This document shows, in pieces, positions 20,855-33,214 of a stretch of DNA of 64,000 nucleotides. The notes under the pieces were generated by a model. The model made no database searches, was not told where the DNA came from, and saw only the letters and a program-made list of their open reading frames with translations. Positions within the stretch are counted from its first letter, which is position 1; every line of letters starts with the position of its first letter. This DNA comes from Amoeboaphelidium protococcarum (taxonomy: Eukaryota > Aphelidiomycota > Aphelidea): the NCBI GenBank assembly GCA_023515745.1, contig JALECJ010000004.1, positions 310,001 through 374,000 on the forward strand, read 5' to 3'. A program made the position numbers and the translations under genes.

Positions 20855-22201
20855 ATGACTTTAACGCGTCGACCTGTGGTGGGAGTTTAAAGCTATAACA
20901 TTGATGGGTTCATGCCTTCTAAACGAGATTATGGTCGGCAGTATGCATCCCTTTACTGGAGTCGCTTGGAGATATTCCGACCATTACTGCTTGAGAATAT
21001 ATAATCTGACTCTAAGCTGTCACGCATCTCTTTGAAGCAGAAAATCTCTGATGTTATATAGAATGAGAAATGTATTATCGTGGGCACTTGCTACCTGGAT
21101 ATGCCTTTGAAGCCGAATGTTCTCACTGAGCTGGCTGAAGAGAATCAAATTGGTATTCCCAGTTTGGCACAGGTGAGTTATTCTAGTGATAGAGATGTGG
21201 CTACTCTGGAAGATTTGTCTGGCAGAATAGTGCTACAAGGTGATGAAGTGAAGAAGTAGCTATTTGTCACCGGTCTTGTATGTGCACTGGTTGGCAGTGA
21301 GCGGGAGAGTGGAGTGTTCACTGTGGACAGTGTAATATTCCCTTCGCTGAGAGATGTACCACCACTACCTGCTGTTATCAAAGAGAAACCAGTATATATT
21401 GCTCTTGCGTCTGGTCTATCTATGGCTGGAGCTAGTGATTATGAACGCTTCCTCTTACGCGATTATATCTGCGGCAATTTGCTCTGTAATGACTCTGACG
21501 TTCAAGATGTGTCCAGTATATCTAGACTGATTATTGCAGGTAATTCTTTTGCACAGAACAGACAATAGTTGAGAGATGGCGATAATATGAGTTTTGCCTT
21601 GTCCAAGTTCCAGCAGTTCTTGCGTGAGTTGAACCAAGTTGTTTAGGTTGATGTCATGCCTGGTGCATGTGATCCGACGACTTATCTCTTACCGCAGAAG
21701 CCCATTCACAAAGGAATGCTCTTGGACCAGGATTTGAAGAGGAAAGGATAAATGCTTGAGAATGTGGACTGTAGAACTAACCCAAGTGCATTTAATGTTG
21801 AGGGAGTCAAGTTTTTAGGTACGTCTGGCTAGAATTTGGACGATCTGTGCCATTATGTGCCTCTGAAGGAAGATGGCGTCTCCACGACAGTTGATAGATT
21901 GAATATTGCCAGTAGAATGCTTGACTGGAGGCACATTGCGCCTTCAAGCCCTGACACTTTATGCTGTTATCCATATGTCGACTCTGACCCTTTTGCCTTA
22001 ATTGGTGGTAATCAGGATGGCACTCTTGGAGTACCAAACGTGTTCTTTATTGGAAATCAACCTCAATTTGGTACCAAACTCGTTGAAGCTTAAGATGGCT
22101 CTGGGAAATGTCGTGTCATTCTAGTGCCTGACTTCGCCTCAACTCATCAAATCGTCTTGCTGAATCTGCAAGACTTGAGCGTCAAGACTGTTGAATTTTG
22201 A
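20855..22201 (+). CDS. POLD2: DNA polymerase delta small subunit (B subunit)
   Basis: Single exon, 448 residues, close to the usual length. The N-terminal OB-like part contains Tyr-Gly-Arg-Gln-Tyr-Ala-Ser-Leu-Tyr-Trp-Ser-Arg-Leu. The calcineurin-like phosphoesterase fold carries the best-kept block, Val-Asp-Val-Met-Pro-Gly-Ala-Cys-Asp-Pro-Thr-Thr-Tyr-Leu-Leu-Pro-Gln. Pro-Asp-Thr-Leu-Cys-Cys-Tyr-Pro and Gly-Asn-Gln-Pro-Gln-Phe-Gly-Thr follow. The metal-binding residues of true phosphoesterases are not expected in this subunit. It bridges Pol3 to the other subunits and to the replication fork. Confidence 0.95.
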
Positions 22202-22329
22202 CAAATTGTAAATAATAATGTTGCCTGCCCACTATGGATGTATGTATAGTCATGAAGCTTCTATAAGAAATTTTTTGAAATACATAGGGTTCGGATAATA
22301 TCAGAGTACGCGTATTATTCATTCAATAT

Positions 22330-24468
22330 TCATTTACACCAGTTTGCTGTAGGAGGCACACAGTCTAGCCAGACACACCATGAACATTTAAACGATGGAT
22401 CGGTGTAGAACTGATAGAACCCCAAGAATAAGAGCATTGCTAGGATAGGGAATGACACTAGAGTAAGTAGTAATTTCCGCCTACGATCCCACGTGCCAAA
22501 TGTAATCTTGGGCATAAAGATGAGACCAGCCAACGTGCCGCTAAGAAATCCACCTATATGAGCATAGTTATCAATGAAAGGTAAGAGGCCTATAGTAAGA
22601 GCAATCACTACTGTGACGCTCAATATCAACAAATTCTTGTACGGATTCACAAGAATAGGCCAATTTTGTACCAAATCTAAATATAAAAGAGCGAATATTC
22701 CATACATTGCACCATTTGCACCAACAGTTACGCTATTGGGATTTAAAATGGCGGCCACAAGATTACCACCAACACCAGAAATAACGTAAATAAGTGCCAT
22801 TCTGAACGAGCCCAATTGCTTCTCCATTTCAAACCCCGTCCTAGTTTAGATGATCAAGTTAAAAGCCAAATGCAAGAGACCCGTATGTAAGAACATAGGA
22901 GTAAAGAATCTGAATGCCTGATCAGGCTGCTATTTATTAGCAAATCCCCCCAATCCGCAAATATAATTCAGATTATCAAAGTATAGACAAGAACCATTCT
23001 GCGCACGAGGACTGGTTGATGGATAGCCTCTAGCACAGCTAGTATAGAAGTCATTAGTGGAGCCAATTTAATTTCTCATGCACGGTCCGTACTTACCTCC
23101 CATTTAGATTAGACTTAATGATGATGGACCCAGGAACGGATTATCTGTAACAGGTGCAAAACCGCTGTTAAAGTAAATCTCATACGCCATAACAAGTACC
23201 TGGATGATAGTAACCAACTGGAGAAAGTACGGTCGATAAGTCTTGATGCCGGCCAATTGCTTTCTTACCTTTGGATCACGCAAAGCCGTTGTTGCATTAC
23301 CAGCAGCACCCTTCATATTCTTTTATTGGGCATACGGTTACGGCATGTAAGGATTTACCGCAGATTTTTAAGCTATAGCATAGTTTGGGCGAAACCCGGC
23401 ACCATCTCTGTGTCTTATACCAGGCTATCCAACATACCCAATTTATCCCTGATTTTGTACGCGCTAGTACTTGCTTCTACCGCGACCTTTGATAGCGCCA
23501 TAATTCTCCTTCTCGCGCCTTTGACGTTCACGTTCAACTTTAGCGGCGCGTTCTTGTTCGGAAACACTTCCTCTCTGGGACATTGAAACTACTGTACTAT
23601 CGATTGGAGCCGACTTTTAAACAACAATCTTGTCCTCCTCATATGCATTTTTGGACGGAAGGGATGATGAATTCTTTTACTAAGGTGGATGTGATTGCTG
23701 AGACAAGCGGAGCTCTTTATCACTTTTGTCATCATCATCATCACTATTCTCCTCTACAATGGATGATTGCTAGATTTACACGCCAGCATTTGGCTATACT
23801 GATGGGCGACGCAGCTAAGATCCTGATTAAACAGATTTTCTGCGCTAATCATTAGACTTTGCATTCGCAGAGTCAATCAGAGTCTCTTACTCTCCCTCAG
23901 AATAGCTATAATACTCATAATCAGAATCCTCATCTATAGAGTCACTGGAGCCATCCATCTCTACCACGACTTCTGCTACATAAGACTTTCTTCTGTTTGC
24001 CGGATCAGCAATCGATTTACCTGACTTGGCTGCAGCTGCAGCATTCTACTTCATCATAGACTACTATCTATGCAGTGGAATCTTTGACTGATCATTCTTA
24101 AAAAAGGCTGACTCTGCCTGAGGCTCTGGTGCCAGCCAATTAACCACTCTGTTGGTGATATTGGCTGCAGAGAAGAAAAGACTATTAAAATTACCACTAT
24201 CCTGAATGTCAGCCTGCTTCTTCACCTTGCGATTTAACAAAAATTTACACAACTACAACACTTCAGTCTTGTTAATCAAATCTTTGTCCATTTTCAGTTG
24301 TTTCAGAGCAGCCACGAGCAGGTCGGGATCATTGACCAGCTTGACGTCGTCCAGCAAAATGTACAACTCATCCCTGGAGATGAACCCATCACTGTTAGTA
24401 TCAACCTTTTTAAATTCGTGCAGATATAGTCTGATTTAATCATCAGTCAGCTAATTATTCTGAGCCAT
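22330..24468 (-). CDS. EF-hand rhomboid, predicted pseudoprotease
   Basis: One open frame of 712 residues from ATG 24468, with no TGA until 22330. Near residues 15-40 is an EF-hand (Asp-Thr-Asn-Ser-Asp-Gly-Phe-Ile-Ser-Arg-Asp-Glu), and a polar linker rich in Ser, Asp and Gln runs to about 295. The rhomboid part (from about 380) has Gly-Pro-Ser-Ser-Leu-Ser-Leu ... Tyr-Gly-Pro-Cys-Met, the luminal loop, His-Leu-Ala-Phe-Asn, and the late Tyr-Ala-His-Ile-Gly-Gly-Phe helix with the catalytic His. The active-site Gly-x-Ser-Gly is Gly-Ala-Asn-Gly: the nucleophile Ser is Asn. An in-frame ATG at 23583 could start a rhomboid alone, but the frame is continuous and EF-hand rhomboids exist in animals. Confidence 0.82.
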
Positions 24469-24924
24469 TTGTCACTTATCTTACACCACGGTTGATTATG
24501 AATTTGAATATGGAGTAGAAAATATACACAGGTGAAATGTATGCTCATTATTAGAATCTCTTCATGAAACGGCTCGTTGCCATGACAGAGATTCAAGATG
24601 GCAACAGCTTCTATAACGAGAGTCTATCAAAATGCAGCTCTTACGTAGTATATGAAGAGCCATATAAGAAAAATAAATTCCGTACAAACATTTTGACTTG
24701 ATAACTTCAAGAATATAATTTTCAATAATTTTTCCGTGTTTAAATCCATCCGAAAGATTTACGCCACGAAGATCTTGTTGATCTTGAAACTCTTCATTGT
24801 TTCACTTCTCTTCGCCCGCAATTGTTTCAGCAGCATTCCTTCTTTGTTGACAGTTTGATTGTTGTTGCTCTGAAAGATCGGACTCTTACTATCCATCCAT
24901 CCATCCATTCACCATTTAATAAGT
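24469..24924. other. Divergent intergenic region, rhomboid / DOCK
   Basis: No gene seen. It carries a short TCCA repeat (about 24893-24908) just upstream of the DOCK start and a T-rich stretch before it. This should hold the promoters of both flanking genes. Confidence 0.5.
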
Positions 24925-27900
24925 ATGCCTGTGGAACACACATATAAAGAACTTGTAAAGTCTGCCAACAGGCTTGATAAGGTAAATATTTCTCTCATTG
25001 TTAGTATTACATCTAATTTTAACCTACAACTTTTGGGTTGTACAGTAGGGGCTCCCTGTTATTCGTTTTGAAGAGGACTATAAAAAGTATGGCCGTGAAT
25101 TTGATAAGGATCCGCTGATAAAATTCAATGAAGACATTTTGGTGGAGACTACACCTGCGCCAAGAAATTTGCTGCCTAAACATGTTTCTGCTAGTCAGAA
25201 GTCTGATTTACCTCAACCTGCCAAGGACGTTTACTCGTATCTGATCAGTGAGAGAGTTTCTATTAAAAGGCGTAATGAAAAGTTTGGAAAGTATCCGCTG
25301 GCTGCGAATGCCAACTCATTGAAGTTCCCAGAAGATGCATAGTATGAGGTGGATCTACAGCCTGATGATGCTTCGTCCAACTCTACTGAAAGTAAGAATG
25401 TTAAACCATCTCTGCAGGATATGTTTGCTAAACCAACTAGCCTGGTTGTTGACGACAGTAAGTAATAAAAGCGAGCATCTTCATTCATTGACGAGAATGC
25501 TTTGGAGAAGGTGACATTGGATCCTCATGAAAGATTTGAGAATGAGATTATTGATAAAGAGTTGAAGTTTGACTATACCAAGTTACCAAGAATGAAGCTA
25601 ATTGATCTTTATGGTAGCAATACGGAGGATTACTTCGATTCAAGATCAGGAGATGCTGCGGATAAATCTGATGCTTCTGCTAAGAAGGCTAGAAATTTTA
25701 CTATTAGTATACAAGACTACAAGTGGCAAGGCTATGGGCCAGGTTGTCAAGTGACTGGTGAGTTGTATTTTTTGAACACCAACACTATGCAGAGGGTGTC
25801 TGAAGCTTTCAAGTTTGAACTTAATTCTCAGCCACCGCAATGTGTCGCATCTCTTAGTGTGACCAATGCTGAGACGATCATGATTGTTCGCTTGTACAAG
25901 CCTTTTGAAGGTGAGTTGTCATCTTGGGTAGACACTTATTCCAAAGGTAAGTAACAGAAGGGAGAAGCAGTGAGAAATTATATGCAGCCATTTGGATGGT
26001 GCCCTGTCTATATGTTTGAAGAAGTTTTACCAGAGGATAAGCCGCTGATATTGGCGACTGATTAGCTATTTCGTTCAGATGAAAAGAATTCAGATGAAGA
26101 CCTCACCTCTATGGCCTTTCAAGTGCGCTCTAAAAATTCCAAGTTAAAGTTGAAGACTATCCCATTAGCTCTGACTATCTCTGTGCAGGAAATTGATCCA
26201 TCATAAGTGAAGAAGGATCAGAGTGTATTTTAATTGGAGGAAATTTCAAATAATCCTTTTAATGTGTCATTGCAAGTTAAACATCATATGTACTGCTGGC
26301 TAAAGTCGTTGAATATCTCCAAGGCGAACTCTAGTTGGAAGAATGTCGCTGTCAAAGTAGAATTGAAATCAAATGATTTGACTTAATCTCAAGTGGTCGA
26401 GACATTTATCATGGAAAAGGACAATGTGTCTCACTAGTATACTAGCGTGATCAATTATCATGATAGACAACCAGCTTTTGCGGATGAGATTAAAGTTGCC
26501 CTCCCGTTACATCTGCATAAAGATGTCCATTTGTTGTTCACGTTCTATCATATCTCCTATACGCATAAGAAGGATGATGCCGCTTTTGCGTATGCTGTTC
26601 TACCTGTTTTTGTCAATGATCTCTTTATTGGTGATGGGCGCCACGAGATGCCATTATATCTGTCTCTACCTGACAAGTATCTATAAGGCGCAGAGATTAA
26701 ATTGCTGGATAATGGAAAGCCTTGTTTTTCTGTCGATATCAAATTGAATTCATACTTTTTCCCTTAAGAACCTAGACTTGTTCAGTTATTCAAGGCTTTG
26801 AATTAAAAGATTGACGTCTCGGAAACTGATCTGACTAATGGAATAAGAGATTTGAGCAATGTGAGCCCCATGTCAATCGCCTACTTTTGGCCAGTGATCA
26901 CTGAGAGTCTTTTGGGATTGATGTGCAATAGTTCTAATGCAGTATTGTTAAAGCAGGCTTTTAGGGGTTTGATTGCATCCACCTCGTCTATTCATGGAGA
27001 CTCTTTAAAGAGGCATCCGATTGTTGTTGCGTACTTGAAGTGTCACGCTAAAATTAAGAAGGATTGGTCAATTAATCTTGCCCATGAGGTGTTGGTGTCT
27101 TAATGGACTGCCATCAATTCCGATGATGATTAAATTGGTAGAATTGGTACTAAATATGCGTGGTTCTTATTGGAATTACTGCATAAGCTGGCCTTTTTGC
27201 ATGTGAATGGATCCAATAAGGGAGCTGTTGGATTTACTGACCGCTAAAAGTTATACAGCAAGGAGTTTGTATCACAGCTTGACATTCTCATTGGCGATAT
27301 TTCTTAAGATATTTATAAGCTTGCCAAGTCTGGATTGAATATTGCGAAAGATATGAATGAAAGTCTTGCGTCGTTTTGTAATAAGATGTTATCATGCTAT
27401 CCTGTGGACCAAGTTTTTGGATGGATATCGCGTCATGTTTAAGGATTCCCTGTAGATGCGCCTGTTATGGTCAACCTAAAGTTTGACTATCTATCCATCA
27501 TATTTGCCTTTGAATTTGCATGGTTCCTGAATCTGCCTGAGCCTTTGGATGTTGGATATCAGGGGTGCAGTCATTTCTATTCGTAGCTTCTTCTGCATGA
27601 AGTTGCTGTAGCTTTGAAAACGTCTAGCACTGAAATACGCCAACGCTCCATCGAGTGCATGTTGAAAGTCTTTTACAAGCTGGAGACTGATCAGCGTTAT
27701 TCGGCCGTTACTGATGCTCTATGCAGGAACTTCTCGCTGTTTCTCCCATACGTAGGCATTTTGTGTGATAATGCACACAAGTTGTCAGGTGATAACACTA
27801 CGGCTAAGTATCAAGTTGGGGAGACCAAGTTGATGATGCTGGCCTTGACCTTTGTGATCAAGTATGCCGATCGAAAGTTGTTGTTGAGAGTTACGGAGAA

Positions 27901-30229
27901 GGATGATTTGTAACGAGATTCATTTTTCAAAGTTGTATCTGCTGCTGTGGAGTCTTTAAAGTATCAAGGGAAGGCTTCCTATGTTGAAGATATGACAAAG
28001 TCTTTGCAAAGCCCAACCAAAGTTTCTAAAGACAATGCATTGAAGTACATTGAAAATGCCTATAAAGCATCCGGTGCTGGTAATCTGAGAGAAATGCGCG
28101 GAACTTTGCGCTAGTAATTGGCGAATAAGAATACTTATAAGGCGAACACTCAGCGAATGAATAGTGTCAATGATACCGAGCAGGTGACTGCTGTGTCAAT
28201 CAGTCCATAAGAGTTGAAATTGTGTGCCCAACAGGCTCATGAATCTTCTCTTGTAATCCTACACTTCCTAAGTGATTATCACGATCATTTACGCCAGTTG
28301 GATGCTAGAAAGTAAATCAAGGTGGACCAAGTGCTTCTTCTTACCAAAACTGCTGTGGCTCTGTCTCTGGCAACCCAAAGCACTCTGAATGCGTCAAGAA
28401 TTTTGAAGCTGATTGGAAGAATTTCTTAAAACTTTTCCAAGTAGATTCTCAGCGACAATCAGTGTATGGGGTCTCTGTGTGAGTCGCTTATATTCTATCT
28501 GGCCTACAAGGACGTCAAGATTCGCAATTTGGCCGCAGAGTTGATCTACGCCGTGATGAAATTTAATCTGTATGAGACCAAGACCAATCTGAACAAGAGC
28601 AGAGTCCATTTGACTGTTGCTCTCTCCAAGTTCACGCCTCAGAATCCGTAAAATTTGAAGATTGGTCTACTGGCCATCAATGCTTATGCTTAGAAAGACT
28701 CTCAGGCGCCAAAGACTTTGAGCAAGATGATAAGTGATTGTGTGATTACATATGTGAATATCTTGAAAGATAATGTCAGACTTTAGATGCACAGGGATGA
28801 CCCTGAGATGCAGGAGGATATGTACTACAAGTTGGCATAGAGTTACGTTGGCATTCCGGATATTAGACTCACTGTACTGGAATCTCTTGCCGTGAGCCAT
28901 GCAACTAGAAGTTAGTTTACTGAAGCTGGTCTGTGCAAGATTTTCTGCGCTGCTATCGTTGGTGAGTTTTTGAAGAGAAAAGGTATTGTTGCCGGTACTC
29001 CATAAGCTCTCAAGTTGTACAAGAGCTGTTACTCGAGTTTTAATGATTCTGAGCCGCTTCTGCCAGAAGGTAATCTTGAGGAGGAAGGTCTATGTTAGAG
29101 TAGCGACTTTTCTGTTGCAGGATTTATTAGATTGATGTAGAGTGCTATTGGCTACTTGAGAAAAGGAAATTCACATGAAATTGCTGTGGAAGTCCACAAG
29201 ATTTTGGTGATAATATACGAGAAAGCGCGCAATTATGAGAAGTTGTCAGAGTGCTATGCGTAGATTAAAGACTGCTATGATTCTCTGGTGGCAACTTTGG
29301 GAAAGAGAGTGCTGGCTACATTTTTCAAAGTTTCCTTCTACGGGTAGTAGTTTGGCAATATGAATGGATAGAGTTACATTTACAAGGAGAGATCTGTCAC
29401 GCAGTTAAGTGAAATCGTAAACAGACTAAGTGAGCTGTACAAGAAGAAGTTTGGCGACGATTTTGAGTTGATCAATGACTCTGCTAAGCTGGATTTAAAG
29501 AAGCTAAATCCCAAGAAGGCGTACCTGGCAGTCGTGTTTGTAGAGCCATACTTTACATCCGCCGAGTTGAAGGAGCGAATCTCGTACTTTGACCGTATGA
29601 CCAACGTGAATCAATTCTATTTTGACATGCCTTATACTGTGGGTGGTAGTTCAAGAGGAGAGGTGGATGTCTAGTGCAAGAAGAAGACTGTGCTGATTAC
29701 CGAAAAGACTTTCCCGTACTTGAAGAAGAGAATTTTAATTTCAGCAACTAAAGATGTCGATTTGAATCCATTGGAGGTGTCTACTGAGGCTATCGCTGAG
29801 AAATGCGAGAAATTGTAGTCGGCTGTTGATGCGAGACCATTAAATTTGAAGAATTTGTAGTTGCTATTGCAGGGAATACTTCGTCCACAGGTGAATAAAG
29901 GGCCCCTCGAGATTGCTCAGGTGTTTATTGAAAACGTACAGAATGCCAAAAAGTATCCGAAAGAGCAGATTGAGAATTTAAAGCAGTTGTTTCGCGACAT
30001 GTTCAGTCTATGCTACAGAGGTGTCAAATTGAGTCAGCAGAACTCTGGAGCCGATCAAGAAGAATACAATGCCGATTTGGAAGAGGGATACAACGCGATG
30101 AAGTTGAAGTTGGACACTATTCTTGGTGATACTCCTTCTGGAGGTTCATTGGACTCTAGTGTTCCAGTATAGCCGACGTTAAAGCGTTAACAGGAAATAA
30201 ATGAAAGCGCTTAGAAGAGTATAAAGTGA
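24925..30229 (+). CDS. DOCK-family guanine nucleotide exchange factor
   Basis: Exons 24925-24981 and 25046-30229, split by a 64-nt intron (GTAAAT to TACAG) after codon 19; 1746 residues. The C2-like DHR-1 domain lies near 487-590, with Tyr-His-Asp ... Pro-Ala-Phe-Ala-Asp-Glu-Ile-Lys and Leu-Leu-Phe-Thr-Phe-Tyr-His-Ile-Ser. A long helical middle follows. The catalytic DHR-2 lies near 1265-1720: it contains Gln-Phe-Tyr-Phe-Asp-Met-Pro-Tyr-Thr, Lys-Lys-Thr-Val-Leu-Ile-Thr-Glu-Lys-Thr-Phe-Pro-Tyr-Leu-Lys, and Gly-Pro-Leu-Glu-Ile-Ala-Gln-Val-Phe. These proteins load GTP onto Rac or Cdc42 at membranes. The sequence looks closer to the zizimin (DOCK-C/D) branch than to DOCK1-5, but I cannot settle this by eye. 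Confidence 0.92.
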
Positions 30230-30605
30230 ATGAAATGATGAAAATTGTAGTGTTGAATTGAGATGTGATTAAAATTTTCGGCACGGCATTGCTTAAAATA
30301 CTTCTTCTAACAGTTTCATAGCTTAAATTTTGATTAAACACGACCAGCTGGAAATTACTCAAATATAACATCAAGCAGAGTAATACTGCAAATTTTGATA
30401 CCGACTATAGTCTAAGACTTTGAGCCGGTTGTGCGAGATCAAGGTCGTGAGGACAAACAACGAAAACAAACAAAACGGTAGTCGGGTCAATTGTTGCATT
30501 AAAATCTTGCACTAAAATTTAAAGACAAAAGCGTCATAAAAAAACTTTAGAAGACATAGCTAGTGTTGCACTATGTCTTTATCTAAAAATATTTTGATAA
30601 AATAA
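30230..30605. other. Intergenic region after DOCK
   Basis: AT-rich, no gene seen. An ATG at 30573 lies in the same frame as the ATG at 30606 discussed in the next entry, so the 5' end of the next gene may reach into this stretch. Confidence 0.4.
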
Positions 30606-31612
30606 ATGGATAATTTCAACTGAGAGATTTTGAAAAGCGCTGTTAATAGTATTAAGATTTACATACTCCAGCAGATTGCTACTGTGGGTAGTCAGTAGAG
30701 TATTTTTACAAGGAGGTGAAGCATTTGAAAGTTGAGGTATCTGGCCTCAAAATGTCTTAATTGGAAACGATGATACTGGATTCTTGGTCTGCCAGAAATC
30801 CAGGCTTATAGTAGGAGCAACTTTACGTGAAGGTGAATGGAATCAAATGTTTCCTAATGCGTATAAAGGTTGAGAGGAAGGACCGCTTCTTTTGCACTGT
30901 CAATGGAGTCAAAGTTTTTGGGCTAGAAGAAAAGTACTTTGGTGAATTGGAGTTCTTTGGCGTTGGACGCGTTAGTCCTAGCTCAGTGACAGACAAGGAT
31001 GTTGCTAAGTAACGCCATTGGGCAGTTTTGGAGAAGTTGTTATAGAGGTGCCTTAACCGCTCGGTGGATATCAGCAATTATTTGTTCCTGTACAAGGTAA
31101 AGCTATCCAAAGACTTGACGCGACTGGTGGAATTTGAGAATTTCGTTGACGATGTTTAGAAGAAGTGCCCCTCTACGAAGAAGGCAACGCTACTCTGGAA
31201 TAACGCCGCTGGCTTCACTGAGTCTTTGATGACTTTATAAAGTTTGACGGATACTTTCAAGTATCTTGCGTACTTTGATTGGGAATTGAATACGTGCACA
31301 ATTCGTTAAAGACTACACTTTATCGATTGTGACACGTTGAAGTACTTCCTCGACACGTTGATTTTAACGTGTGATCATCATAAGCTGGAGGGTCTCAACT
31401 ATTTCCTGAGTCTGGAGAATTTGACTGGTATTTGCAAGACTCTGATTTTAAAAGATCGTCCAAGTAGTCAAAATGTGATGAGCTTTTTGGGGTAGATTAT
31501 AGTATAGAATGTGAATATCAGACGTCGGAATCGGATTAGGAGCAGACAGGTCTGGAGAGCACTAATTACCCATTCACTAGATGAAACTGGTGATTCCACA
31601 AATATCGAATGA
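30606..31612 (+). CDS. Orphan protein with unresolved or broken 5' end
   Basis: From about 30689 to TGA at 31610-31612 one frame is open for about 300 codons and reads like real protein. Segments include Val-Glu-Tyr-Phe-Tyr-Lys-Glu-Val-Lys and a later basic end, Arg-Arg-Arg-Asn-Arg-Ile-Arg. The first ATG in that frame is 30752, yet the sequence before it also looks coding. The ATG at 30606 opens another frame that meets TGA after five codons (30621-30623) and then continues with 30 plausible residues before a TGA at about 30717. This could be a real TGA plus a frameshift (decayed gene), a missed intron, or an assembly error. No family recognised. Confidence 0.5.
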
Positions 31613-32072
31613 ATTTTATATGCGAATAAAAGATACTTGATCCATAGTTCACTTTGAATTTATAATTTGAGTATTTTGCACTTCATCCAATTGTGGCCGT
31701 TTCACAAGCTTTGAAGATGTAAATCAGCCTGAAACAGCAGAACCTATTGTAATTCAACTTAGAAAACCGTTATTGGCAATGATGAAGGTGTATTGCCAAT
31801 ATCCGTTAAGAAAATTATATTAGCACGATTAGATTCAAAAATTTTCAGAATAGACTCGTAGCCTAAACTGAGTCTGAAACAAAGGACTGATTGGGAGGGA
31901 ACGCGTAAGGTTAAGGTTAGATCATTATGCAGATTTTCCTTCAAATTTTGACCAATAGGAAGCGTCCAAACTTTACTTTAGAAAAATCATTAGTGGAAAT
32001 AAGTAAAATTTTAATACGCTCGAGAATAGTCACACTTTACAGACTTCAGCAATAATTGAGCAATTTAATAAG
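31613..32072. other. Intergenic region with a coding-like fragment
   Basis: Upstream of RPSA copy A. From about 31766 to TGA near 31950 a plus-strand frame gives roughly 60 residues of protein-like composition (Val-Ile-Gly-Asn-Asp-Glu-Gly-Val-Leu-Pro-Ile-Ser). It could be preceded by a short intron (GTAAAT ... CTTAG, about 44 nt). There is no start codon, so it may be a gene remnant. Confidence 0.3.
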
Positions 32073-32885
32073 ATGACCAACGCACTAAACTATACTGAGG
32101 AAGATATTCAATTGCTGTTGGCAGCACAGTGTCATCTGGGAACCAAGAATGTGGATTCCAAGATGGAGAATTACGTGTGGAAGCGCCGTGCTGATGGCAT
32201 TCACCTTATCAACTTGAGAAAAACCTGGGAGAAGATGGTGCTGGCTGCGCGTATCATTGCTGCTGTGGAGAATCCTGCTGACATTTGTGTGATTAGTGCT
32301 CGTCCTTATGGTCAACGTGCTGCTTTGAAGTTTGCCAACAACATTGGCGCTCAGGCAATTGCTGGAAGATTCACTCCTGGTACCTTCACCAACTACATCA
32401 CTCGTGCATTCAAGGAGCCGCGTCTGATTATTGTCACTGATCCTAGAACTGACCACCAGGCAATCAAAGAGGCTAGCTACGTCAACATTCCAGTCATTGC
32501 TCTCTGCGACACTGACAGTCCTTTGAAATTCGTCGATGTGGCTATCCCGACTAACAACAAGGCAAAGTACTCTATCGGTTTGATGTACTGGCTGTTGGCT
32601 AGAGAGGTGTTGCGTCTGCGTGGTACCATCAGTCGTGATGAGCCTTGGAATGTCATGGTTGATCTGTTCTTCTACCGTGATCCGGAGGAAGTTGAAGAGG
32701 ATCAGGCTAATGCTGCTGCAGCTGCTAGAGAACTTGCTGGCGGTGTCGATGGTGAGGATGCCGGTGCTGCAGGTGAGCAATGGGGTGAGGATACCACTCA
32801 AGGTTTGAACTGGGATGCTCCTGTTGACGCTGCTCCACAAGAATCATCTTGGGATGCACAGCCTGCTGCTGCCAGTGCTTGGTGA
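32073..32885 (+). CDS. RPSA: 40S ribosomal protein SA (uS2), copy A
   Basis: Single exon, 270 residues. It is a full-length uS2 protein: [10 protein letters not shown] at the start, Ala-Arg-Pro-Tyr-Gly-Gln-Arg-Ala, the conserved [12 protein letters not shown], Leu-Ile-Ile-Val-Thr-Asp-Pro-Arg, and an acidic Ala/Trp-rich tail typical of RPSA. It is part of the small ribosomal subunit. No UAR codon occurs in this copy, a sign of strong codon selection. It differs from copy B at a few residues near the N-terminus. Gln129 is CAG here (32457-32459) and TAG in copy B. Confidence 0.97.
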   Translation: MTNALNYTEEDIQLLLAAQCHLGTKNVDSKMENYVWKRRADGIHLINLRKTWEKMVLAARIIAAVENPADICVISARPYGQRAALKFANNIGAQAIAGRFTPGTFTNYITRAFKEPRLIIVTDPRTDHQAIKEASYVNIPVIALCDTDSPLKFVDVAIPTNNKAKYSIGLMYWLLAREVLRLRGTISRDEPWNVMVDLFFYRDPEEVEEDQANAAAAARELAGGVDGEDAGAAGEQWGEDTTQGLNWDAPVDAAPQESSWDAQPAAASAW

Positions 32886-33073
32886 TTTATATCAGATTTG
32901 AGATTGAACAAGTGGTAATGAAGACGGTGATTAATAATAAATTGGAATAATTAGGATAAATTGGAATTATTCATATTTGTTGTAATTTTATTTTGATATC
33001 ACTATTTCACATCTTATTTTTTAGTCTTGACCAAATGTTGCGGCAATGTTGACACTTATATTGCATAAAGATA

Positions 33074-33214
33074 TCATTAAACAGTGACAATGATGGACGA
33101 CTTGCAATTGGGGCATGATGAGAACATGCGGTGTAAAGTGATTCTAGTAGAAGCCAGTGCTTGACACCATTCGACTATACACTCGCGATGGAACACCTTC
33201 TGACAAGGGTCATT
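33074..33214 (-). pseudogene. FANCL: Truncated FANCL 3' fragment
   Basis: Only the last 46 codons of FANCL plus its TAA TGA end are present: the second half of the RING, with Phe-His-Arg-Glu-Cys and Cys-Pro-Asn-Cys. It was carried along with duplicate RPSA copy A. The sequence similarity stops abruptly at 33214, so the fragment lacks the first zinc ligands and cannot fold as a RING. Confidence 0.88.

Larger units (their letters stand above)
32018..33214. repeat. Segmental duplication, copy A
   Basis: About 1.2 kb shared with 37586-38760. It starts at GCTCGAGAATAGTCACAC, spans the whole RPSA gene and ends inside FANCL at GGTGTTCCATCGC (minus strand). Similarity is very high in the RPSA coding part and lower, with small indels, in the region after its stop. 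No target-site duplication is evident at the ends. Confidence 0.9.

Noticed and set aside
20680-20870. ACGCGT as an MBF (MCB) cell-cycle element for POLD2
   Set aside because: The hexamer is frequent in the whole window, inside genes as well as between them, so its presence here carries little information.
23257-23855. Plus-strand open frames opposite the EF-hand/rhomboid linker
   Set aside because: The minus strand has one continuous domain-bearing frame; the plus-strand frames are not conserved and lack domain features.
32085-32840. Long minus-strand frames opposite both RPSA copies
   Set aside because: Mirror frames of a highly biased, conserved coding sequence; the plus strand is ribosomal protein SA beyond doubt.
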